A stretch of 5,888 nt of DNA, from contig CAZYXP010000214.1 in the NCBI GenBank assembly GCA_964651325.1, positions 1 through 5,888 on the forward strand, written 5' to 3'. This DNA is from JADFOB01 sp964651325. GTDB taxonomy: Bacteria; Planctomycetota; Phycisphaerae; UBA1845. This document shows positions 1-4,380 of the stretch, one piece after another. The notes beneath the pieces are model-generated. The model was given only the letters and a program-made list of their open reading frames with translations, had not been told where the DNA came from and ran no database searches. Position 1 is the first letter of the stretch. Each line of letters starts with the position of its first letter. Both the position numbers and the translations under genes were made by a program.

Positions 1-29
1 TACCCCGGGGGAGACTCGCTTCATAGTTT

Positions 30-55
30 CATGGGTAAGCTACTGCTTACCCGTG
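30..55. repeat. Palindromic hairpin A (REP-like)
   Basis: GGGTAAGC (33-40) and GCTTACCC (45-52) form a perfect 8-bp stem around the loop TACT. The flanks CAT (30-32) and GTG (53-55) extend it to 11 bp with one T-G pair. It shares the arm pattern GGGYAARC/GYTTRCCC with the hairpin at 161-187, differing at two pairs in a compensated way. No T-tract follows, so it does not look like an intrinsic terminator. A dispersed REP-type extragenic palindrome is the likeliest reading, by inference. Confidence 0.5.
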
Positions 56-92
56 CGTTCTTCGCGTAAGGGTGGCGTGGGTACGCGTAGCT

Positions 93-117
93 TGCCCGCG
101 TTCTCCGTCAGCGGGCA
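93..117. repeat. Palindromic hairpin B
   Basis: TGCCCGC (93-99) and GCGGGCA (111-117) form a perfect 7-bp stem with an 11-nt loop. One further T-G pair is possible at 92/118. There is no T-tract on either side. Its arms do not match those of hairpins A and C, so it may be unrelated to them. Stems this short also arise by chance in G+C-rich DNA. Confidence 0.3.
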
Positions 118-160
118 GCCCTTGCGTGCTCGTGATTCATCCTTGTCTTCTTCCCATCCA

Positions 161-187
161 GCACGGGCAAACGGAGTTTGCCCATGC
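161..187. repeat. Palindromic hairpin C (REP-like)
   Basis: GGGCAAAC (165-172) and GTTTGCCC (176-183) form a perfect 8-bp stem with a 3-nt loop GGA. After one C/A mismatch (164/184) the outer triplets GCA (161-163) and TGC (185-187) pair as well. The arms match hairpin A except at two base pairs, T-A to C-G and G-C to A-T, and both changes keep pairing. That suggests two diverged copies of one palindromic family. A dispersed REP-like repeat is inferred; copies elsewhere in the genome cannot be seen from here. Confidence 0.5.
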
Positions 188-213
188 CACACCGGCTAGG
201 CCGCGGCTCGGTT

Positions 214-229
214 TGCATTGGACAATGCA
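214..229. repeat. Short palindrome D
   Basis: TGCATTG (214-220) and CAATGCA (223-229) are exact inverted repeats separated by GA. As RNA this would fold as a 6-bp stem with a GGAC loop. It sits 19 nt before the tandem hairpin array. It has no T-tract and no visible relation to the other palindromes. It could equally be a protein-binding dyad or chance. Confidence 0.3.
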
Positions 230-243
230 GCGCTGTCATGCTC

Positions 244-276
244 AAAAGAGGTCACCGGACTTGCGCCCGGTGCTCT
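244..276 (-). terminator. Candidate intrinsic terminator of the der/zinc-ribbon unit
   Basis: On the minus strand the last-transcribed repeat copy has the stem arm AGAG-CACCGGGC, loop GCAA and the arm GTCCGGTG-(ac bulge)-CTCT, followed directly by TTT. That is a 12-bp stem with one G-U pair and a 2-nt bulge, leading into a short T-tract (AAA at 244-246 on the plus strand). The other three copies run into CCC instead, so this one alone looks like a terminator. The T-tract is short, so efficiency is uncertain. Confidence 0.4.
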
Positions 277-379
277 GAGGGAGGTCACCGGACTTACGCC
301 GCGGTGCTCTGAGGGAGGTCACCGGACTTACGCCGCGGTGCTCTGAGGGAGGTCATCGGGCTTGCGCCCGGTGCTCTGA
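248..379 (-). repeat. Four-copy tandem hairpin repeat array
   Basis: Four head-to-tail copies abut without spacers: 248-280 (33 bp), 281-314 (34 bp), 315-348 (34 bp) and 349-379 (31 bp, partial). Copies 2 and 3 are identical, and carry one G (301, 335) absent from copies 1 and 4. Read on the minus strand, each copy folds into a stem of about 8 bp capped by a GNRA tetraloop: GCAA in copies 1 and 4, GUAA in copies 2 and 3. Copies are joined by the linker ACCTC-CCTCAGAG. The array begins 7 nt beyond the stop codon of the minus-strand zinc-ribbon gene, so it would form that transcript's 3' untranslated region. On the plus strand the loops are TTGC or TTAC, so the GNRA form marks the minus strand as the likely RNA. 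Its function is not known; termination or transcript stabilisation is inferred. Confidence 0.8.
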
Positions 380-386
380 AGCGCCG

Positions 387-896
387 TTACCCCAGCCGGC
401 TGAGTAGCGTCTTAAGGAATCCCTGCACCAGGGGCGGCGGGACGTTTTCGACCCTCAGCGGCAGTTCGTCGAGCATGAGCCCGTTGACGTATTCGGCGGA
501 CTTGCTTCCCGCTATTGTCAGGCGTTTGACGCATTGATCGGCCGCCTCCAGCTTGGAATCTCGCATGGCCAGCATGAATCGCATGACCTCGTCCGCCACG
601 TCCACCGTATCGACCGACGCCGCGCCCTGAGATGCGGCCTTCCCGGCAGGGCCTGGGATTCGCTCGCTGGCATGGTCGATGGCCGCCGTGTACGCCGTCG
701 CTTCCCGCCGCAGCTTGGCGTCGTGGGCCTCTTCGTGTTCGTCAACCGGCGCCAGGGGAATGGCCTCGATATCCGATTCAGCCATGGGGATGTACATTTT
801 TCGACCGCAGTGGGGGCATTTCCCCCGTCTGCCGCCGGCGCCGTCGGGCGCCCGGATGAGCATGCTACAGCCTGGACAATGCAATTCCGTGGTCAT
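387..896 (-). CDS. Zinc-ribbon protein of unknown function
   Basis: A 169-residue protein with an N-terminal zinc ribbon: Cys7-x2-Cys10, a 16-residue spacer, then Cys27-x2-Cys30. This should bind one zinc ion. The sequence between the pairs (RAPDGAGGRRGKCPHCG) resembles ribbons I associate with planctomycete proteins. Residues 35-100 are low-complexity and probably disordered. The last 65 or so residues are predicted helical and end LVQGFLKTLLSRLG. I see no signal peptide or membrane segment. The ATG at 896-894 is preferred because AAAGGAAAGGGG lies just upstream, ending 6 nt before it. A GTG ten codons earlier (926-924) would place that ribosome-binding site inside the gene. It follows der by 59 nt on the same strand and is probably co-transcribed. 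No catalytic motif is visible; the ribbon could mediate protein or nucleic-acid contacts. Confidence 0.85.
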   Translation of the reverse strand: MTTELHCPGCSMLIRAPDGAGGRRGKCPHCGRKMYIPMAESDIEAIPLAPVDEHEEAHDAKLRREATAYTAAIDHASERIPGPAGKAASQGAASVDTVDVADEVMRFMLAMRDSKLEAADQCVKRLTIAGSKSAEYVNGLMLDELPLRVENVPPPLVQGFLKTLLSRLG

Positions 897-955
897 CGGT
901 GTCCCCTTTCCTTTCGAGCAGAACACACGTTCAATCCCAATACGATTCGACCTGC

Positions 956-2287
956 CTATTCTACCCGCGATTCGGTTCGTCGCGACCGGAAGAGCAATCG
1001 AATCGGAACCTCTTCAAAGGGCAGCCGCTCTCGAAGCTGATTCAGCATGAATCGCTCGTAATTCTGCGTCACCAGATGGGCGCCGTTGACAAACACGACA
1101 ATCGTCGGCGGCTGGGTGCTCACCTGGGTTGCATAGAGAATTTTCGGCGCTTTGCGCCCCTTCTTGGGCCGGGGCGCCTGGGTCTCAACGGCGTCGGCGA
1201 CCACCTTGTTGAGCCGACCCGTGCCCACACGCGTTCTGGACTGCTTGAACAGTTCGGCGGCCACATCGATCGTGGCCAGGATGTTCCGTCCGGTAATCGC
1301 GGAGGTAAACGCCACGGGCGCATAGCGAATCTCGGGAATCACCTTCTCCAGATAGGTGCCGAAGTCGTCCGACGAGGCCCGCCCCTTGGCTTGATCCCAC
1401 TTGTTGACCACGAGAATGCACGGCTTATACAAATCCGCGATGTACCTGGCCAGCTTCTTGTCAACCTGCCCGACCTTCTCGGTGGCATCCACAAGCAGCA
1501 TCACGACGTCGGCCCGCGTGATCGATTGCATCGCCCGCGTCAGAGCGTAATACTCGATGTCGTCGGCGAGTTTGCGTTTCTTGCGGACCCCGGCCGTGTC
1601 AATTGCCAGCAGCGTGCGGCCATCCTTCTCAAACCGCACATCGACGCTGTCCCGCGTGGTGCCGGGGATTTCGCTGACGATCACGCGTTCCTCTCCTGCG
1701 ATGGCGTTGATCAGCGTGCTCTTGCCGGCGTTGCGTTTGCCGACGATGGCCATCTTGATCACCGGTTCCGGCGGCTGACCGTGTCCGTGCGTCTCGATTT
1801 CCCCATGGATCAGCTCCAGGAGCTCGTCGCGCCCGCGCCCCGTGACAGCGCTGACGCAGAGCGGCTCGCCGAAACCCAGCTTGATGAATTCCCCCGCCCA
1901 ATTGCCCAGATGGGCGGCGTCCACTTTGTTCGCGATGAGTTTGACGCTGTCGTGGCGGTCTTTGAGTAGCCTTGCCGTCGATTCGTCCAGCGGATTTACG
2001 CCATCGCGGGCATCGACGACAAACAAAATGAGGTCGGCGGCGGCGATGGCGAATCGAATCTGGCGCTCGACGTCTTCGGCCAGATCGTCTCGGTCTACCA
2101 CGCCGTATCCGCCGGTATCGACCAGTTCGAAGAATCGATCCTTGATGTCGCAAACCTCGGTGAGGCGGTCGCGCGTGACCCCCGGAGTGGCCTCGACGAT
2201 GCTCGTGCGTCGGCGCGCCACCGCGTTGAACAGGCTGCTCTTGCCTACATTCGGTCTACCCACGATGGCCACTACGGGCAATGCCAC
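956..2287 (-). CDS. der: Ribosome-assembly GTPase Der (EngA)
   Basis: A 443-residue protein with two tandem GTPase domains and a C-terminal KH-like domain, the arrangement unique to Der, which helps mature the 50S ribosomal subunit in the cytoplasm. Domain 1: G1 GRPNVGKS (10-17), G2 around TPGVTRD (34-40), G3 DTGG (57-60), G4 NKVD (120-123), G5 SAV (146-148). Domain 2: G1 GKRNAGKST (183-191), G2 PGTTRD (208-213), G3 DTAG (230-233), G4 NKWD (295-298), G5 TSA (328-330). The KH-like part covers about 350-435. All nucleotide-binding motifs look intact; the second P-loop departs from the common GRPNVGKST. Length is slightly below the E. coli protein (490 residues). The GTG start is fixed by an in-frame TAA 15 nt upstream and AAGGGA 8 nt before it. 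It is the first gene of the minus-strand unit and is divergent from the AMMECR1-like gene. Confidence 0.97.
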   Translation of the reverse strand: MALPVVAIVGRPNVGKSSLFNAVARRRTSIVEATPGVTRDRLTEVCDIKDRFFELVDTGGYGVVDRDDLAEDVERQIRFAIAAADLILFVVDARDGVNPLDESTARLLKDRHDSVKLIANKVDAAHLGNWAGEFIKLGFGEPLCVSAVTGRGRDELLELIHGEIETHGHGQPPEPVIKMAIVGKRNAGKSTLINAIAGEERVIVSEIPGTTRDSVDVRFEKDGRTLLAIDTAGVRKKRKLADDIEYYALTRAMQSITRADVVMLLVDATEKVGQVDKKLARYIADLYKPCILVVNKWDQAKGRASSDDFGTYLEKVIPEIRYAPVAFTSAITGRNILATIDVAAELFKQSRTRVGTGRLNKVVADAVETQAPRPKKGRKAPKILYATQVSTQPPTIVVFVNGAHLVTQNYERFMLNQLRERLPFEEVPIRLLFRSRRTESRVE

Positions 2288-2596
2288 AAATCGTATCCCT
2301 TAGATTCTCGCAGGATGGCCGGCGCGGCCGTCCCCGATGTCCAACGTCCCAAGGCCGCGACGGCAACTGGAGTGCCGTGTCAAAGCGGCCCATTCACAGT
2401 GCCCCACGCGCGCAGGACGCAATACCACTACCTTTACACCCCACCAAGGCCACCCATCATACTGAATGGATCAGCGGAGACGACCCCCGGGATTCGGTCG
2501 ACTGGCCGGCAAGGCCTACGCGCGACCGGGCCATTCGACGCCGCCGGCCTTTGCGAGTATCAATCCTGTAATCGCTTGGCAAGGAGAACCTCACCC
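2288..2596. other. Divergent intergenic region between der and the AMMECR1-like gene
   Basis: This 309-nt gap must hold the promoters of two divergent genes, yet no convincing pair of -35/-10 elements is visible for either strand. A perfect minus-strand TTGACA (plus 2378-2383) has no matching -10. A plus-strand TTTACA (2433-2438) has only CATACT at 19 nt spacing. The plus frame of the downstream gene stays open back to 2315, but the translated part has no family similarity. Ribosome-binding sites lie at both edges: AAGGGA for der (2296-2301, minus) and AAGGAG (2581-2586, plus). Confidence 0.55.
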
Positions 2597-3169
2597 GTGT
2601 GTGAAGAAACGCCGTCACTGGCCAAGGCCGACCAGAATCAGCTGCTGGCCTGGGCCAGACACGTTGCCCAAGCCCATCTCGAAGGCGACAACCAACGCCT
2701 TGACGCCCCATTTTTACTGCCAGACGTGTTTGGCGGGGCGTTTGTCACATACTGGTCGGGCAAGAAGCTGCGGGGCTGCGTGGGGCGATTCGCCAGGATA
2801 ACCGAAATAGCGGATGCCGTGGGCGAGATCGCCGTGGCCTCACTGCGGGATAAACGGTTTGCCGATCGCCCGATAACCCTGGCGGAGTTGGAAACGCTGA
2901 CGATCGAGATTTCGCTCCTTTCGGATCCCGTTGTGGCGCGAAATCCGCTTTCCCTCAAGATCGGCACGCACGGCATTATCGTTCGGTCCGGGGAACGATC
3001 CGGGTGTTTTCTGCCCAAAGTCGCGTCCGAGCGGCGCTGGAGCGCGGCCAAGTTTCTCACGAATTGTTGCACGATGAAGGCAGGGCTGGCCGCAGACGCG
3101 TGGAAGAGCAACGCGGCGACCGTCTACCTGTTTACCGCGTCGACCTTTGCCGAGTCGGTCACCCCCTGA
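2597..3169 (+). CDS. AMMECR1-domain protein
   Basis: A 190-residue protein that is essentially one AMMECR1 domain, a family found in archaea, bacteria and eukaryotes. The hallmark LRGCVG (family consensus LRGCIG) is at residues 58-63. Other family blocks follow: ASLRDKRFADRPITLAEL (81-98), LTIEISLLSDP (101-111), a GTHGIIVR strand (123-130), FLPKVASERRW (138-148), MKAGLAADAW (160-169) and a C-terminal VYLFTASTF strand (176-184). The conserved cysteine (61) is present. Biochemical activity is not established. In many prokaryotes the domain accompanies Memo-like and radical SAM partners; neither is in this window. The GTG at 2597 is chosen because AAGGAG lies 10 nt before it and the family domain begins soon after. 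The open frame extends 94 codons upstream, but that part looks non-coding. It has no signal peptide, so a cytoplasmic location is likely. Confidence 0.92.
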   Translation: MCEETPSLAKADQNQLLAWARHVAQAHLEGDNQRLDAPFLLPDVFGGAFVTYWSGKKLRGCVGRFARITEIADAVGEIAVASLRDKRFADRPITLAELETLTIEISLLSDPVVARNPLSLKIGTHGIIVRSGERSGCFLPKVASERRWSAAKFLTNCCTMKAGLAADAWKSNAATVYLFTASTFAESVTP

Positions 3170-3178
3170 GATGGGGTG
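3160..3178 (+). terminator. Weak terminator-like hairpin overlapping the AMMECR1 stop codon
   Basis: CACCCC (3160-3165) and GGGGTG (3173-3178) form a 6-bp G+C-rich stem with a 7-nt loop that contains the TGA stop codon (3167-3169). TATTCTCT follows, only a weak T-tract. It sits where a terminator is expected, before the separate coaE promoter. The short stem and poor tract keep confidence low. Confidence 0.3.
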
Positions 3179-3597
3179 TATTCTCTGGCCGGACGGCGTG
3201 GGCACGCCGAATCAGAGCCACGGGCCCCAGACCGCGGACGCTGGAACCGCCAATCTCCAGGCTGGCACGTTTTGCGTCCCATTGCTCCATGCTGATCAAG
3301 AAATCGGCAATCCGAGCCCCACGGCGGGCACCATCCCGCAACCTGAAGGATCGATTATTTTCTTCTAATAGACTGCTGACACGCCCGGCACGATCGGGTA
3401 CAATTCATGCGCGCAATCGAGCATGGGCGTTTATGTTGGATTCGCGGGCCTGCCATCTCTTGAAGGATTTGTTTCTCGCCCAAGTGATCGGTAGGCTTCT
3501 TCGAGCATCAGCGGTCTGACGATCTGGTTGGGTCGGCACGGAACTGATGGGCGCTTTGAGCCAAGAGCCTACGCGGCTCGACAGCGGAACGTAAATC
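3170..3597 (+). other. Intergenic region upstream of coaE with promoter and long leader
   Basis: This 428-nt stretch has no supported gene. Its first 190 nt show no recognisable element. From about 3353 it becomes A+T-rich, then carries a good promoter at 3376-3404. The remainder (about 3411-3597) would be a 5' leader of about 187 nt for coaE. I find no match to SRP RNA, 6S, tmRNA, RNase P or a riboswitch class I could recognise by eye. Within the leader, the motif GAGCC occurs twice (3558-3562, 3565-3569) and either copy can pair with GGCTC (3575-3579), just before the coaE start. Confidence 0.55.
3376..3404 (+). promoter_or_regulatory. Sigma-70-type promoter for coaE (probably also rho)
   Basis: The -35 box CTGACA (3376-3381) and the -10 box TACAAT (3399-3404) each match the consensus at 5 of 6 positions and are spaced by exactly 17 nt. 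An A+T-rich run lies just upstream (about 3353-3370), as in UP elements. The predicted transcription start is near 3411, about 187 nt before the coaE TTG codon. It is the best promoter in the window. Since no other is visible before rho, it may serve both genes. Confidence 0.6.
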
Positions 3598-4242
3598 TTG
3601 CCGGCGGCCACTGGGAAACGTATCCAACCGACGATTGGAGTCACCGGCAGCATCGGGGCTGGCAAATCGACGGTTTCGCGTCTTTTGGTATCCATGGGCG
3701 CCGCATTGTTCGACTCTGACGCCAGCGCTCACGAACAGCTCGGCGATCCGGAAGTCATTGCGGCCTTGACGGACTGGTGGGGGCGCTCGATCTTGGATGC
3801 CCGCGGGCGAGTGGATCGCGCGGCTGTTGCCAGTATCGTTTTTGAAGACGCGGCTCAATTGTGCCGCCTCGAAGGCTTGCTATATCCTCGTATCGAGCGT
3901 CAGCGCGAACAATGGATCAAAGATCGCGAATCGCACCCCGGTATTCGAGCGTTCGTTTTCGATGTTCCCAAGCTCTACGAGGCGGGGATGGATCGGTTGT
4001 GTGATCGCGTTATACTGGTCGATGCGGACACCGAAATCAGGCTTCAGCGGCTGTGTGAATCGCGGGGTTGGACGGAATCAGACTTGATCAGAAGAGAAAA
4101 GTTTCTGGATCCGCTGGACAAGAAGCGTAAACTGGCCGATCATGTAGTCGTCAATAATGCGGGCACCGGGGCATTGCGTCTGGTGGTTGAACGAGTATTC
4201 TCCGCGATCTTGGCTGACTTCGCTGGAAACCAATCGGCATAA
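3598..4242 (+). CDS. coaE: Dephospho-CoA kinase
   Basis: A 214-residue P-loop kinase that phosphorylates the 3'-hydroxyl of dephospho-CoA using ATP, the final step of coenzyme A synthesis, in the cytoplasm. The Walker A motif GSIGAGKS is at 17-24. The CoaE-type aspartate/His segment DSDASAH is at 39-45, followed by SILDARGRVDRAAVASIVF (64-82), LEGLLYPRI (91-99), FDVPKLYEAG (121-130), the lid region around RGWTESDLIRREKF (156-169), and the terminal ADHVVVNN block (180-187). Length fits the family (about 200 residues). The histidine usual before proline in the 'L-H-P' stretch is Tyr96 here, and the usual PLL(F/Y)E reads PKLYE. The TTG start is the only usual start between the in-frame TAA at 3592-3594 and the P-loop strand. 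A weak GCGGA lies 9 nt before it. It precedes rho by 138 nt. Confidence 0.95.
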   Translation: MPAATGKRIQPTIGVTGSIGAGKSTVSRLLVSMGAALFDSDASAHEQLGDPEVIAALTDWWGRSILDARGRVDRAAVASIVFEDAAQLCRLEGLLYPRIERQREQWIKDRESHPGIRAFVFDVPKLYEAGMDRLCDRVILVDADTEIRLQRLCESRGWTESDLIRREKFLDPLDKKRKLADHVVVNNAGTGALRLVVERVFSAILADFAGNQSA

Positions 4243-4324
4243 GCTCTCCAAAGATAGGCTCTACCGGGCAAAACTCTAATTGTACCCTGTTGCGTTCGCC
4301 GCATGGTAAGCGGCTGCGACTCAC

Positions 4325-4343
4325 AATGGACTCTTGGTCCGTT
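4325..4343 (+). promoter_or_regulatory. Hairpin in the rho leader
   Basis: AATGGAC (4325-4331) pairs with GTCCGTT (4337-4343) as a 7-bp stem including one T-G pair, with the loop TCTTG. It lies 24 nt before the rho ribosome-binding site. A second, 5-bp stem GCCGC/GCGGC is at 4298-4302 and 4310-4314. No T-tract follows either, so they are not terminators. E. coli rho is autoregulated in its leader; a comparable role here is only a possibility. Confidence 0.25.
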
Positions 4344-4366
4344 CATCGAACTCACTTCTTGAATTC

Positions 4367-4372
4367 AGGAGG
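4367..4372 (+). promoter_or_regulatory. Ribosome-binding site of rho
   Basis: AGGAGG, a perfect Shine-Dalgarno core, ends 8 nt before the rho ATG (4381). It is the strongest ribosome-binding site in the window and fixes the rho start. It contrasts with the weak site and TTG start of coaE just upstream, suggesting that Rho is made in greater amounts. Confidence 0.85.
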
Positions 4373-4380
4373 ATAATTGA

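Larger units (their letters stand above)
1..247. other. Non-coding region with dispersed palindromes
   Basis: No open frame here has a ribosome-binding site or recognisable protein content. The stretch instead holds four hairpin-forming palindromes at 30-55, 93-117, 161-187 and 214-229, plus short self-complementary words: CCCCGGGG at 3-10, TACGCGTA at 82-89 and GCCGCGGC at 200-207. No tRNA or known RNA class is recognisable. It lies beyond the 3' end of the der/zinc-ribbon unit. What lies to its left is outside the window, so it could also be downstream or upstream DNA of another gene. Confidence 0.6.

Noticed and set aside
248..379. CRISPR array
   Set aside because: The repeats abut directly with no unique spacers, there are only four, and no cas gene is present. 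The unit is a tandem hairpin repeat.
899..1969. 356-codon plus-strand open frame opposite der
   Set aside because: It is antisense to a clear Der protein whose motifs are all intact, has no family features, and is typical of the mirror frames that stay open in G+C-rich genes.
2378..2383. Perfect minus-strand TTGACA as a der promoter
   Set aside because: No -10-like hexamer occurs 16-18 nt downstream of it on that strand, so a lone -35 match is not enough.
2433..2463. Plus-strand TTTACA ... CATACT as an AMMECR1 promoter
   Set aside because: The -10 matches at only 4 of 6 positions and spacing is 19 nt. It is possible but too weak to list.
3159..3341. 60-codon minus-strand open frame between the AMMECR1-like gene and coaE
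   Set aside because: Codon use is not unreasonable, but it starts with TTG without a properly spaced ribosome-binding site, overlaps the AMMECR1 stop codon and matches no family I know. It could be revisited if conserved in relatives.
3147..3368. 73-codon plus-strand open frame downstream of the AMMECR1-like gene
   Set aside because: It begins with TTG inside the AMMECR1-like gene, lacks a ribosome-binding site, and its Pro/Gly/Thr-rich translation matches nothing.
3423..3494. 23-codon leader open frame in the coaE leader
   Set aside because: It starts at an ATG with no ribosome-binding site and ends 100 nt before coaE, so there is no sign of translation or coupling.
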